From positions 59,731,438 through 59,795,437 of the forward strand of contig CM045761.1 in the NCBI GenBank assembly GCA_025200525.1: a stretch of 64,000 nt of DNA. The letters are read 5' to 3'. The DNA comes from Camellia lanceoleosa (taxonomy: Eukaryota; Streptophyta; Magnoliopsida; Ericales; Theaceae). The notes beneath the pieces are model-generated. The model worked only from the letters and a program-made list of their open reading frames with translations, made no database searches and was not told the origin of the DNA. The position numbers and the translations under genes are program-made. How positions within the stretch are numbered: position 1 is the stretch's first letter; each line of letters begins with the position of its first letter. This document shows positions 22,932-34,799 of the stretch, in pieces.

Positions 22932-23379
22932 AGAGGGCTCTCTTCTCTTGGCTCAAGGGTTAGAAAAATTAGACATTTTTGGAGAGAAAAGACAGAGAAG
23001 AAGCTCTGGTTTTAGGTTAGAACTTGTGTATCTATCCTATCTCTCTTTTCCCCTCTTGTTTCTACACTAGGTGCTTTAATCTATATTATTGCACACAAGC
23101 ACCTAGTGTTTCACCTTCCTTTGGTTACTGAGGTTCTAAGGGCTGGTTCTTGAAGTTTTTGGTGGGATTTGAGCTCAAGGAAGCAACAACATCAACCTTT
23201 GTGAAGGTGGTCTTCAAGGGTAAGAAACTACCCCTTTTTACCCCATTTTTGCATTCCATTTTTGCATAGTTTAGAACTGTTTTTGTGCTTAGCATTTAAT
23301 ACAAAAAAAGTTCTGTTTTTTAGTCCTCTTTCTTGTTGGTTCAGAGTATTTTGTGCTTTGGGGAGGTTTGACCACCCTT

Positions 23380-23548
23380 AGGCCTTGAAAAGGCCTCATT
23401 TTGTGCTATTTTGTGAGAGCTCTGGGATTTTGGTGTTGGGGTCTCTTCACCACTGAAATCTTGAGGGATTTCAGTGGTGAAGATGATGCCTTGAAGTCCC
23501 AAGAAGGAGAGGGCCACCCCCTCCCCTTGTTGTCCTTGAAAAGGACAA
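23380..23548 (+). other. Cluster of three perfect stem-loops in the LTR leader
   Basis: Hairpin 1 (23380-23396): AGGCCTT, loop GAA, AAGGCCT. Hairpin 2 (23445-23482): 16-bp stem CTTCACCACTGAAATC with a 6-nt loop TTGAGG. Hairpin 3 (23530-23548): TTGTCCTT, loop GAA, AAGGACAA. All three recur unchanged at about 38497-38666 in the 3' LTR. They could act in RNA dimerisation, packaging or translation. Confidence 0.75.
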
Positions 23549-26232
23549 GTTTTGGCCTCTTGAGGAAGCCCATGTTCAAGTGTGTGTTGAGCATGCCATG
23601 ACTTTTTTTCATGCTTATTTTACCATGATATAACATGATTTTAAGTTGGTTTTGGTCCCTTATGCATGCTTAGCATAGTTGCCATGTAATGCCTTGTAAT
23701 GCCTTTAACATGTCTTAGGTTGTTAGCCTTTATTTGAGCATGATTTAGGCTTAGACTTATGAATGTTTTGTGCTTATTTTGCCATGCTTTAGGTCTGTCC
23801 ATGGTCGTTTGGATTGATTTTGGCATGTTTAGTATAGCTCCTTTGCATTTGTGGCTTGCCGGGCTTGTACGCCTCAAGTATGTGAATGTGTAGCTTGTGT
23901 TTCTTGCATCATTTCGGTGTTTTGGAACCACCTAACATGTAATTTCAGTCCCTTTGGCATGCTCATATGCTTGCCTAAGTCGCCTCTTTATTGCTTTGAA
24001 AGCATATGTTGTATGCCTCTTGTTTCGACCATTATGCATGCCTTTGAATTTGAGACCCTTAGGTGCCATCTAAGTGGTCCTTTGGACTTAGTTTTATGTG
24101 TTAAAACTCTGTTTTTGGTCACCTATTGCATGCCATGTATGGTTGTGTTAAGTGTAGTCCATTACCTCCTTGATGAGCCTTGAATACTTGGCCCCTTTTG
24201 CATGCATTTGCTTGTCTTGTTTAACATGATTTGACATCATTCTATAGCATGATTTTAAAGCTTATGATGCATGCTTAGTGTCCATGATATCCCCTTTCAA
24301 GTGTGCTTGAGGGTTGCTTACTTGGTGCCTAAGTGTTAAGTCTTAACATATGCATGTGTGTATGTGTGTTGGCTTTCATTTTTGGGCATTGTTGGCCACT
24401 GATTTTAGGCCTATTTGGGGTTGCCTAGATCATGTTTAGGACCATCATTTGCTTGGCTTGCATTGCCTCATGTTTGCTTGCATGCTTACATAAGTGTCTT
24501 GCCATGATCATGTTGCATATTAGCTAACATGCTTAGGTTGCATTGCACCTTGCATACGCGCCTTGTTCCTTGACTTGGTGATAGGAATTGGGCCTTGTTT
24601 TGTTTGTTTGGTTTACATGCATTTGACATGAAAGTGCAAAACTTGGTTCTTTGGGCCATCATGCATGGGAATGCGTGATTGGTGGCCCGAGAATCGAGGA
24701 ACATCATCCTTTGAGTCACAAACATGATAAGGAGTGTGTTTGGGGCATACATTGCTTGAATAACATTGCCATGCAAGATTTTGCCCTCTGCTTCTGTGAG
24801 TTGCAGGTTCTGCAGACATTCAGTGCCGATCGGCAACATTTAGTACCGGCCGGCATTAAATTATCAGCCGATGAGTTCATTTTGTGCCGGTGGCCACATA
24901 CTTCAGCCGGTGGTGTCTTCCCTCAGCCGATGATGTCCCTCAGTGTCCTGGGAGGCACTCCTGAGACTTTGGCAGTCTTCTAAGATGCAAAGCAGGGAAA
25001 ACAGAGGCAATCTAGGCATGGCAAAGGCCCGAGCAGACCCGAGCACGTCTTTGCATTTGGCTCTCCTCGAGGCGGTTTCTTCGCTTTTTCTTAGTTTAGT
25101 TAGTTTGTCAACTAATTAGGCTATTTGTAATATTTAATTAGCTTGCGTAGTTAATTATTTGTATTATTCTTTTGGTCCCTCCGAGCGAGGGCAAATTTGT
25201 AATAAGTGTGTGTGGGTGTGTGTATGTCTTCCAACCCCCATTTCTTTCTCCCTTTTATTTACCTGCTTATGATGGTAGATTAGGGAACGTTTATTTTAGC
25301 ATACCTTATGCAATGCATGCGTGCATCCATGCATTTGTTTACATGCACCGGGCTCGGTACATCATACAAACTGCATTGTATTTTTAATTCCAAATTGAAT
25401 ACGTGCATCGAATAAAGTGCATTTCACATGTCATCTTTAGGGTTAGCCGAGCCTACTCTAAATTGCATCTTCGCCTGTGTTGCATTAGCCATTTAACATG
25501 AACTAGGTCATGCATGTTTGCTAACTAGTTTCTTGTTTTGGCACGGAGTACGATGTAAGTATTTATGCTTTAGCATATCGCATGCGTGTGGATGTTAACA
25601 TAACAGTATGCTTACCATGCGGCTAAGTGCTTATATGAGATAAACTGCTTGAATGCCTGTGGGTGGAGGTTGGATTGCTTGAGTTGGAAAACTCATTGAA
25701 ATCCATGTTTTAGCCTACTTGCGAGTAGCAAATTCCAAAGCATTTTCAAAACTAACGGATATGCAATGATTATTTCCAAATTAGGCAACCTAGTCTATAC
25801 TTGTTTGCTGCGCGCATAACATAGTAATTCTAGGCTAATAATTGGAACAAGAGCACATAATGTTTTCAAAATCGGATATCACGATTAGTAGAGGCCGGTC
25901 TTCGGACCGGGCGAAAGGGGGTGCTCATAGCTGACCTTCCCCGATCGTACCCAAGCTCCCGAGCCAAGACCACTTTGGTGATGACGGACACGTGGCCTTG
26001 ACCGAGTCAGGGTTTCCTAAATTTCCCATTTTAAAATATTTAGGTGGCGACTCTGTATCTGGCAAAGCAGTCCATGTTTGGCACTACTTTTCAAAAATCT
26101 GTTTTCTCAAACGATTTGCCAGATTTGGACTCTTTGGTTCAAGATTAAGAACCGTGACATTTGAGTCCTTGAACTGTAGTGACCCCAATATGAACGGAAC
26201 GGGACTTAACCTCCGGCGTTCGGGACGCCTGA

Positions 26233-26250
26233 TTGGCGACTATTTGGGGA
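26233..26250 (+). other. Primer binding site
   Basis: TTGGCGACTATTTGGGGA directly follows the LTR. It resembles the TGGCGACTC-N-CTGGGGA sites common in plant Tat-type elements, thought to pair with a tRNA-Arg; three to four bases differ. Confidence 0.55.
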
Positions 26251-26937
26251 GTTAGAGAGCTTGACTCGAACTCGTGATATCCTATTTTGATCTCATTTAT
26301 GTGTCTCTTTGCATTGCATGTGCATTGGTGCGCCTAGGACACCGTGTTGGCCATCTGCTATTCCTGAGCGGTTTGCCGGAGGCTTGTCTTGTCAAGGCAT
26401 GTCCATAAAATTTGACCGGCTATGCTGCCAAGATAGAACACAAACCCGGGTTTAACGGCGCCTCCCTCTTTGACCATTCGACCTAGTGCATATTCGGATC
26501 CATAGTGACCATTCCAAATTAGGACAGGTTGCTTACCCGATATAGGTTGTTTGAAACCGCTGCGTGCGTAGTGAAACCCTAGCTCCTGACAAAATAGGAC
26601 AGGGAAACCCTACCCCAACATAGGGGTGTATTGGCTCTCTTTTACCTGTTATGTGCTTTTAGAGTGTATCTCTGCAGGGAACGATATATCGTTTGCAAGT
26701 TTGGGTATCGGCCCGAGGGCACCAAGATCGTGTTGTTGAGAATCAGCGTCTGCGGGTATCGCTCGATTTTGAATAGTGATTACGGGAACAAGTGTTGAGT
26801 AGAGTGCAGTTGTTCGACTGCACCCGTGTTTGATCTATTTGGGGCTGAAATACTGCTTGTTTTCCGTTTCAGTTCAGAGGTTCAGAGGGTCGATTCAGAA
26901 CAACTAGTGTCTTCTCCTTGCTGAGGCAGGACTGAAC
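26251..26937 (+). other. Untranslated leader between primer site and gag
   Basis: No ORF or repeat recognised; moderately GC-rich with ATAGGACAGG-type phrases repeated near 26522 and 26594. Confidence 0.4.
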
Positions 26938-27936
26938 ATGACGCAGAATTCAGAAGAGATCGTGGTCATGACGGCCGCGTTGAGTCAAGGAATTACCCCG
27001 CAGGATGAGACTACTATTGACGTGCCGCATCCACCCAGGTCGCCTGCCGCACATCCAATTTGGACCCCTCAACTATATCAGGCTCGTAAGCCTACTACAT
27101 TTGAACTAATGGGAATGATAGGTGATCTTCAAAGGTCCGTGGCGGGTCTCGCCTATGGAATGTCTGCTTCGCCACCAGCCGTACCATATGCCGGAGGCTT
27201 TATACCCCAGGAGCCCCCGCTACTGGGACGAATTGTAATTGAACTCAGCCAACCGGAGATGGCCTCCAGCTATGGCAACGACGCATCAAACCAAACTCTA
27301 GATCAGGCTGAGGCCAGAGACAAAGGCAAGATGAAGGCAGATGCCGACCCTATCGAACAACTGCTGTGGGCAGTAGAGGCTTTGAAAGCCGGGGGAATGA
27401 ACAAGCAACAGATATCCGCAGTTACGTCAAAAGCTGTGGAGGATGCTTTCCCCACTCTGCCTGAGGGCAATCCCAGTCAATCAGAGAATCGAGATAGGCC
27501 CCGTCATGCCAAGACAGTTCTTCCCGCTCCCAGCCTTGCATCCGGAAAGGATTAGAAACCCAAGGCCGCACCCGCCGATCCGTTCGCTAGTGCATCTAGC
27601 AAGAGTGCTCAGACTCCAAAGTACCTGCCCCGAGGCCGCAGGGTCTTCCATGCTCTCTACATTCCATTGTCCAAGGCACTTCAAATCCTTGCCGAGAGGG
27701 AACACCTTAAACCCCTGGAGCCTCGGCCTCTCCCGAAGAATCTCCCTGCCATACATGATGCTGCCCTGTACTGTGCGTACCACCAGCAGACTGGCCATGC
27801 TACCGACAATTGTTTCCGCCTCCGGCACGAGGTGCAAGATTTGATTGACAACGAGGTTATCCTCCCGCCTACCTCAGCAAAGTCCGTTACCACTCAGTTG
27901 TTGGATTTTGAGGATACAGACACTGCAAGTATGTAA
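26938..27936 (+). pseudogene. gag: gag remnant of Tat-like element, capsid domain missing
   Basis: One frame of 332 codons starting MTQNSEEIVV is broken only by a TAG at 27553-27555. The N-terminal part includes KPTTFELMGMIGDLQRSVAGL, a proline-rich stretch and an acidic/lysine segment. After the stop comes the conserved C-terminal block: PLSKALQILAEREHLKPLEP, then LPKNLPAIHD and the zinc knuckle CAYHQQTGHATDNC with FRLRHEVQDLIDNEVI. This C-HH-C knuckle with an R-H-x-I/V-Q-D-L-I tail is typical of Tat/Athila-type Gag. The roughly 200-residue capsid domain expected between the two halves is not seen, so Gag is internally deleted. GC content is higher than the surroundings. Confidence 0.75.
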
Positions 27937-30900
27937 TCAGAGGGTGGACCGCCTGTGGGCAGTGCCTGGCACGTTTTTGGATGTGGCGTTTGGCACACAT
28001 TTTTGGGCATCTGTTAATGTTAGTTTTGTAAAATTCTGACTTGGGTGTCGAGTCAGTCTTTTATTTTGTTTTGAGTCTGTCTCTTTGTATGGAGTCAGTC
28101 TTTTTGCTTACAAGGTCTGTCTTGTTGTAATAAGTCAGTCCCTTTTGTATAGTATACCAGGTGATTTTGGGGTTGTTGCCTCAAACACCGTTTTGTCTTG
28201 TAATTAGTTGCTTTTGCTATTTGAGCCTGTTGCTGCCGAGGAGCCGGTTATACCACCAAATCTGAATGAAACAGTTGTGGCTATCATGTGCCGTATTTAT
28301 TGCTATTTGAGTTAGCCGTGCCGGAAGATGTGAATGGAACGACAGTGCATTTCGCCTACTCTCTTGTGCCTTAAACATCGTCATAATGACCTAAGCTTTT
28401 CATAAAACCCCTTTTTTTCGAACACTGTGGTGATGAAAACGAAGAGGAAGTAATTCCTCGGGTTTTGTAAAATTTTGATCATTTTGAGAGAAAGAGAGGC
28501 CTGCTAAGCTTTTAATGAATGAAATCATGCTCGTCGGCGTGAGCACTGAGAAGGATCCTGGTCCAATCCAGACTGGTTCCACACTATCTTCAACGCGAAT
28601 GATTTGTCGCTTTCTTAAAAACTTTCAAAAACAAAATGTCTTGCGCAGTCTTGCGAAGACCGGTGTGGAACCGCTCTTGAGATTGTGCAGCCCAGGATCG
28701 CTCTCGGTCTCAAGTTTCAATTCATCTGTTGTAAACTGGACCCGTTCAAAATGTTCAGTACCATGAAACGCCTGTGTGGCCCATTTCGAGGCAGCCCTCG
28801 AGCAAGAGGCGTCAAAGTTAGATCAAGGAAATCAGATCTCACCAAGCAAAGCTCGAGAAGCAATCGTGATGGACTTTTCCTGCAAATCAATACGATAGTC
28901 GCTCTCCTGGATACGGAGAGGCTTCAATCTCAAAACCATTTGGCATGGGCTTGCTCCACTTTTACCCTTTGAGAGGCTCGCTGGACTGAAAACCCGGAAG
29001 GGCGGCCTAGGCAAAAGTTAGAGCAAAGAAAAAAAAAAAATTACGAAGAGAAATAATGCAAAAAGAAGCAAAAAGAAAAGAAAAGAACAAAGAATAGCAA
29101 AAGGAAAGAAATAAAAGAAATAAAAAAAATGTAAAAGAAAAGAAAAAAAGAAAAGAGAAGAAAAACAAAGCTCGCAAGGTCGAAAACCTGCAACAGGCGC
29201 CTTGGCAAAAGTTAGAGCCTAAATAGTGAAGGTTAAAATACCCGAGTGTACCTTAATCGGAACTACGTAAAGCTTGATTCCCATGTTTGGGATACGTAGG
29301 CAACTTCATCCTGAAGTCCAGCCCCCAACGCTTCCATAGCGTCTCAGTCCATGTCATGGTTTTGATCACTTGTGCCTCCTCCGAATCCAATGTCTCGATT
29401 GCAGCAACCCAGAACTACGTGATTAACTTCCTCTTGAAGCCAAACCACCAACACCTTCCAGGTGACTGTGTCCACATATTGATTCAAACCGTCTTCGACT
29501 CCTCCGCGTCCGAGGGTCCGATCGTCATCAACAAGGATTGGCTTATAACATGCCGCGGCATCATCCAAACAAGGGGCAACTTTCCGTTGCCATGCATTGC
29601 CATAAGTCGCCCTGAGTTACCGTCCAAACCAGGGGCAACTTTCCGTTGCCTTATCCCCCTTTAAGCCAGGGGCAATTTTCCATTGCCTCCGATCCGAGGT
29701 TGCATATCTCGAGGGTAAGTTCTATGCTCGTCAAGCATCGACTGTTTGCAAAAATAGTTTTTGAAAATTTTTACTAAGGTTGACTGTTCTCTCGAAAACT
29801 ATTTCATTTTCAAAATTGGACCATGTTTGGACCCAAAAAAGGAGAATTTTCAGTGCTCGCAGCCTGATTCACATGATTTTCAAATCAAGAATCGAATAAG
29901 TGTGTTAATCCGACTCTCAATTTTTATCAAAACTGTTTTAGAAAACAAAAAATGGTCAAAATGACGAACTAGGGGCACGATTGAGTCAGGTCTTCTGTCT
30001 TTCCCCCGCTAACATGCTTGCCAACAGGGCACCCTATTCACCAGAAGAAATAGCCGTGAGCTAACAGTGTTGGGCATGAATCTACGATTTCCTATTCATC
30101 CATTAATCACCCTGGGGAGGGATTGAAAAATGAGAGATTAAAGAATAGAGAGGAGCAAGTTGAGCGAAAAGTGAGAAAAGGGTTTTGAGAGAAAAACCAA
30201 GCATGAGGCCCGAGTGATGTGAGTATCACAAATTAGAAAGGATGGGAATAATACCCGGAGGAATTGGCTCCTCGAGATTTGAGGTCTTTTTGTAAACATG
30301 TCTGTGCGTCGTGTCTTTTTGATTTGTCGGTCTTGATTTTGGCTTTGAGTCTTGTCCGTACATGTCTCGTTCTTTTAGGTTGTGTGCCTTTTATTTCTTT
30401 GTTTGAATCTGTCTCACTGTGTTCTGTGGTAGGCTCGATACCCTGGTTGAAAACCCTTCCTTATTTAAAAAAAAACTCGTTTGTGCTCAGAATGCTGTGC
30501 CACTCTCTACATTCGTGCGAAGCAAGAGAAGGGAAGAGAAAATTTGGGACATCCGAGTGTGTTTCAACTGCAACCGTATCAGTTTTGTGATCCGTCTTGT
30601 CAGATTGGGGCTATTTGTTTAGGGTTTGCTGTGTGCAGAATGAACCGAATGCTGTGTTATGGGCTATATACAGGTCAATCCCCAGTAGAGTATGGGCTGT
30701 ATATCCCGTTTGAGCAGTGGTTTGTATGAGTTGTTTTGCTGATTAATTGGTTGACTATCTGATTACTACAGTACAATTGCTCAATTTTCAGACAACAGAT
30801 CAATATCATTTACATTTGAGGTGTAACATGACGCAATGCAGTGCAAAGTATGAAAGATGCAGATATGTACAGATATAACATTTTTTCAGACAAAAAGTTT

Positions 30901-30976
30901 GTTTCATTTCATATCATCTTTTTCAAGTACATAGTTTTGGAAACAAAAATGCCTCTGGCAAGATAAAGTACGCTAT
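27937..30976. other. Noncoding interior where pol would be expected
   Basis: Three kilobases lack any RT, protease, RNase H or integrase motif in six frames. Visible are a purine-rich stretch (29020-29165), paired phrases AGGCAAAAGTTAGAGC / GGCAAAAGTTAGAGCC (29009 and 29201) and three near-copies of CCAGGGGCAACTTTCCGTTGC (29565-29690). This looks like the spacer of a non-autonomous derivative. Confidence 0.6.
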
Positions 30977-31369
30977 CTACCAACAAAAGGAAAAGTACAA
31001 AAAAGAAATAAAAGAAACAAAGAAAGTCCGGGTCATCAAGATCATCAATGGCCTCATGGGGATCTGGTTGCCGCCCTCTTCTGGGCGAAGTCCAGGAGCA
31101 TCACCAGAAGTGTCACTGTCTGGGCCCGAGCCCGAGCTGCCCCCGATCTCCTCATCGGATAACTCCGCCTCCTCGGACTCGCCGTCGAATCGAGCCCGCG
31201 AGTTGCTCCGGCGTAAGCACGCCTCCTCGTGCGGGAATATCCTGCCATCCCGAGTAGAAATGGGAGGTCCAGATGGAGCGCCACCACCCACTGGAGGAAT
31301 CGGGAAGGGAGGCTGAAAAGCACAAAAGGCAAATGCATCAGTATACATGAAGCAGTTTATCAATGCAGA

Positions 31370-31690
31370 AAGTACAATGTATGAATGCCGTGAGCAGTTT
31401 ATCAATGCAGAAAGTACAGTGTATAAATGCCGTAGCGGTTTATCGGTCACGATGTATGAACACGAGTATGAATGCCGTGAGCGCTTAAACAAAGATGTAT
31501 GAGTACAGAGTATGCAAGCCGTGAGCAGTTGAAACAGTGCAGAATGCAGTGTATGAGTACAGTACATGCATGCCGTGAGCAGTTGAATCAGTGCATAATC
31601 CAATGTATGAGTGCAGTTTGTGAGCGCCGTGAGCAGTTGAATCAGTACAAGATGCAGTGTGTGAGTACAGTGTATCAAGTGCCGTGAGGG
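31370..31690. repeat. Tandem repeat inside intron 5 of the antisense gene
   Basis: About six loose copies of GCCGTGAGCAGTT-(G/T)A-ATCAGTGCAG-AATGCAGTGTATGAGTACAG, roughly 40-65 bp each. Not coding. Confidence 0.7.
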
Positions 31691-33689
31691 CTGGGTATCC
31701 AGTGTTGTGTTATGCATCAGATTATGCGAAGCAGTTTGTGTATGGTTTGAAGCTATGACAGAGAGAACATACCGGAAGGCCGTAAAAGGCTAGGAACTCG
31801 AAGGTCCGCTGCAGCATCCCCGTCATGGAGGCATTCATCTCCAGTAACTGCCGGGTGTATCCAGAAGACGCCTGCAAGGGAATCAGATGCATCAATATTC
31901 TGTGGAATATCAAATAAACTGAAATGAAATAACTGCATGAAGCAAGAACACATACCGAGGTAAGTGGGGACACCGACAAACTCGTGATCACCGCCGGAAG
32001 GGCGAAGGGGATCGAGGTCGCCCATCCGACCCGAAAGTCGGCGAAGAAGGCAAACCCAATCGCCTCCCGTCCTCTCTGGACTCCGCCCCTGCCGCGGACT
32101 CGAGCCCTCCTCGGCGCTCCTTCTCCTACTCCTGCTCCGGCCGCTGGCGCCGCAGGTCTCTCTCTCTCAGCTCGGGGACCACCGCTCAGAGGCGGCATGA
32201 TGAAGGTCCAGACGTACTCTGAGTAATCGCCCTCGCCTCTGTAGCCGTCTGCCTCCCAACCGATGGTGTAGTCCGCCATCTGCTCGGCGGTGAAACGCTC
32301 GGTGTCCCTCATATGCTCAGGAGGGTGCACCGGGACTATTTGCTCAGGTAAGCCCAGGATCTGATGCAAGAAGCGCTCGCCCAGGTACCAAGCCCGACAG
32401 ACCGGGCCCTCCAGTAGAATCCGGTAACGCGAGGTCTCGACGGCGCCGGCAAACCGATCCCGCATCATCCCTGGCAAAGGAGCCCACGGCTGCCAGGTGA
32501 TCTAAAATTGAAATACAGTTTGTTACCTACTGGTATTGCAAATATACAGTGGAAAAGCGAAGCTTAAATGAACTGCAAGTAAAACATACCTCTGCGGGAG
32601 TGATGGTGTCGAAGTAGCGGCGGAAGAAGCTGAAAGTCTCCCGCGGCCTCCGCGTGCACCTCCCGTCATAGCGGCGTGAGAAGGGGATGACTAGAGGAGT
32701 CTCCGCTCCCAGACTGCCCACTGGGAAAGTATGCATAGACCCACAACTGCAAGACAGATGTCAGTATGACTATCGGATCAAGTAGAATACAGAATAAAGC
32801 AGAAATAACAGAGCCGTGTATTGTGTATTGTGCGGAGTGTACAGTGTGAGTAGTGCGGTCGAACAAGCAAAGTATGTGTGTGTGTATGCAGATACTGATC
32901 CGTGAAACAGACTACAAGCAGTGCATGATGAGTACGAAAATGTAGAGCGAAATGTAAAGCGGAAAAGGAAATGTACCTCCCAAGACGCCAAGGCCCCGAA
33001 AGCAACCGTTCTGCCAGGAGGCGGAGACTCATATATAGTCAGAGAGGCGGCGAGCCGCACCACCCCAATCGCAATGCAAGCTATCTCTGACATCCACCAT
33101 GCCGAGAGGCAGAGAGGAACTGTGTTCGCCCGATCGGCGAAAATCGTCGTCCCAAACAGGAACATGAGGAAGCCGCGTGCGTATCTATCTACGGCCTCCT
33201 GAGTCATCGGGGCTGCATCAATGAGGGCAGGCTGGACCCTGAACTGCACCTCGAACTAGGAGTAGCAGACGAAACCTGGACGCGCAAGAGGTGGCGCCTC
33301 GCCAAGCAAATAGATCTGAGCGGTGGTCCACTCATCCATATCGATGTCGAAGGGGATCGGATCACCCCCCACCCCGATGCCTGTGAGCATCGAGAAGTCG
33401 TAGGGAGTCATCGTCATGTCTCCCGCCATGGGTAGGTGGAATGAATCGGTGGTGTCCCACCACCTCTGCCAGTAAGGCTAGAAGAGGCTCGCATAAGCGA
33501 AGTCGGGTTAGACCCCTGCAGAAAGCGCCGAAGCCGGCCTGGTCCACGATACGTCGAACCGCCTCGGGAAGCTTCGTGTACCAATCTCGAGCTGTGACAT
33601 TCCCATACCCGCGGATGGTATGGGAATCTCCCTGTTTTCAAACAAATAGCAGCAAAGCAATATGAAATGTACAATTTTGAAGAAACAGT

Positions 33690-34010
33690 GGTTCAGTGCC
33701 AATCTAGCATGTGTGCAAGTTTTTTAGATTCAAGCAGATACCGGGTGCCGGTGTGCTTACGGTGAACTACAACGTGTGATGCGTCAGCGTGTTTGAGGGG
33801 TTCAGTGCAAATATGGCATGTGTGCAAGTTTTTTAGATTCAAATAAGTGCTGGGTGTCGGTGTGCTTACAGTGAACTACAACGTGTGATGCGTCAATATG
33901 TTCGAGTGGTTCAAGATAGATATGGCATGCGTGCACATTTTCATATTCAAGCAGATGCTGGGTGTTGGTGAGTTTGTAGTGAAATGCGGTGTGTGCCATG
34001 TGTTTGGGTG
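33690..34010. repeat. Tandem repeat (about 120 bp, 2.6 copies) inside intron 1 of the antisense gene
   Basis: Repeated blocks: TGGCATGTGTGCAAGTTTTT, TAGATTCAA, GGGTGCCGGTGTGCTTAC, GTGAACTACAACGTGTGATG, CGTCA. Copies start near 33705, 33820 and 33938. Confidence 0.8.
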
Positions 34011-34685
34011 ATTGAGGCTAGTGCAGTGTGTGTGCATGTGTCCGTCTTAAACAGATATCAATTGTAAGCATAATTGCAATCGATTACAGTGAACAGTGTA
34101 TCAGAATAAAGCAGTTAAAGAACGAAAACGACTTTGACAGTTAACAGTTCTACATTGCAGAAAGTAAAACAGGGAAGAGTGTTACCTCAGAAGTGCCAAA
34201 GGATAGGTGAGAGGTCGGCTCGCGTAGGAGGAGCTCCGGGTCCAGTGCTCGGTCAAAGCTGCGAAAATGGCGGAGTTTATCCGGTGGTAGCACATGAATC
34301 GCCGGGCGGTATGTCACCGGGCCGAAAGGACGCTCGCTCAACGGGAGAAGCTCGACCCCGGGATCCATCTCATGATCCGGGGGAGTCCCGACGTGTGGAA
34401 TGTCATCAGCCATGATAATGGTAGTGACAAAATGGCCGGAAAATCCGGAATGCGGAAAGCCAACCGAAAAAGTCGACCCCGAGTGGGCCGAAAATGGCCG
34501 GAAGATGAAAAGGCACGGAAATGAAGAGTAAACCGAGGGGAACAAGTCCCGAAAAAGAGGAAATAGCAAAAGAGGCACCGAAACAAAGATTTGTTTGGTT
34601 GAAAATGTGCGAAACGCGGTGAACTTCGCGAATCGAACGACGAAAATGGCGCGAAAACACAAAGAAATGGCGAAATGAGGAGAGA

Positions 34686-34765
34686 AAAAAGCTTTAGAGA
34701 GAGAGAGAGTTGATTTTCGGCGATGGAAAAGTGAGAAAATAGGGTTGGAAACCCTATTTTAAAAG
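34686..34765 (-). promoter_or_regulatory. Putative promoter and leader of the antisense gene
   Basis: On the minus strand a TATA-like CTTTTAAAATAGGG (about 34766-34753) precedes a repeated CCCTATTTT block and a (CT)n tract (34710-34697), then about 290 bp of leader before the ATG at 34413. Typical of plant genes but unproven. Confidence 0.45.
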
Positions 34766-34799
34766 ACCCGAGGTGAAATGTCAAAACTGTCCCCGATCA

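Larger units (their letters stand above)
22468..26232 (+). repeat. 5' LTR of the Tat-like element
   Basis: 3,765 bp, closely matching 37592-41354 over its length. In order it holds CCGGTCGGCA motifs (22740-22780), a 24-bp G-box palindrome, TATAAG at 22926, a leader with three hairpins (23380-23547), a stretch of CATGC-rich low-complexity sequence, a second CCGGTCGGCA cluster (24826-24950) and an end that reads CGCCTGA instead of the right copy's CGTCTACA. Open frames inside it, present in both LTRs, have no recognisable protein features. Confidence 0.85.
30977..34413 (-). pseudogene. Antisense six-exon gene for a plant mobile domain (PMD) protein
   Basis: Minus-strand exons: 34413-34186, 33631-32977, 32746-32590, 32501-31956, 31871-31773, 31312-30977. 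All five introns are GT-AG and all splice in phase 0. It starts MADDIPHVGTPP. Exon 2 has the PMD signature: FHLPMAGDMTMTPYDFSMLT, GIGVGGDPI, RYARGFLMFLFGTTIFAD. Exon 3 has LWVYAYFP, exon 4 ITWQPWAPLPG and LLEGPVCRAWYLGERF, exon 6 an acidic serine-rich C-terminus. Exons 1, 4, 5 and 6 are multiples of three; exons 2 and 3 are each one base off, and exon 2 also has stops near 33508, 33485 and 33253, so it is now broken. PMD proteins occur as host factors (MAIN/MAIL) and in transposons. Exons are GC-rich against AT-rich introns. Confidence 0.8.

Noticed and set aside
23641..24183. Overlapping open frames of 96 and 110 codons, kept in both LTRs (also 38759-39301)
   Set aside because: They are conserved because the LTRs are copies. 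Composition is CATGC-rich low complexity with no domain or start context.
24486..24983. Open frames of 110-117 codons in both LTRs (also 39604-40101)
   Set aside because: Overlapping frames on both strands in the same LTR repeat, no recognisable motif; likely chance.
26041..26060. Second primer binding site (TGGCGACTCTG) inside the LTR
   Set aside because: It lies within the LTR in both copies (41160 also), so it cannot be the functional site; possibly a chance or ancestral match.
30977..34413. PMD gene as an ordinary host gene
   Set aside because: It lies wholly between the two LTRs of one element with matching target duplication, so it belongs to the element or was captured by it.
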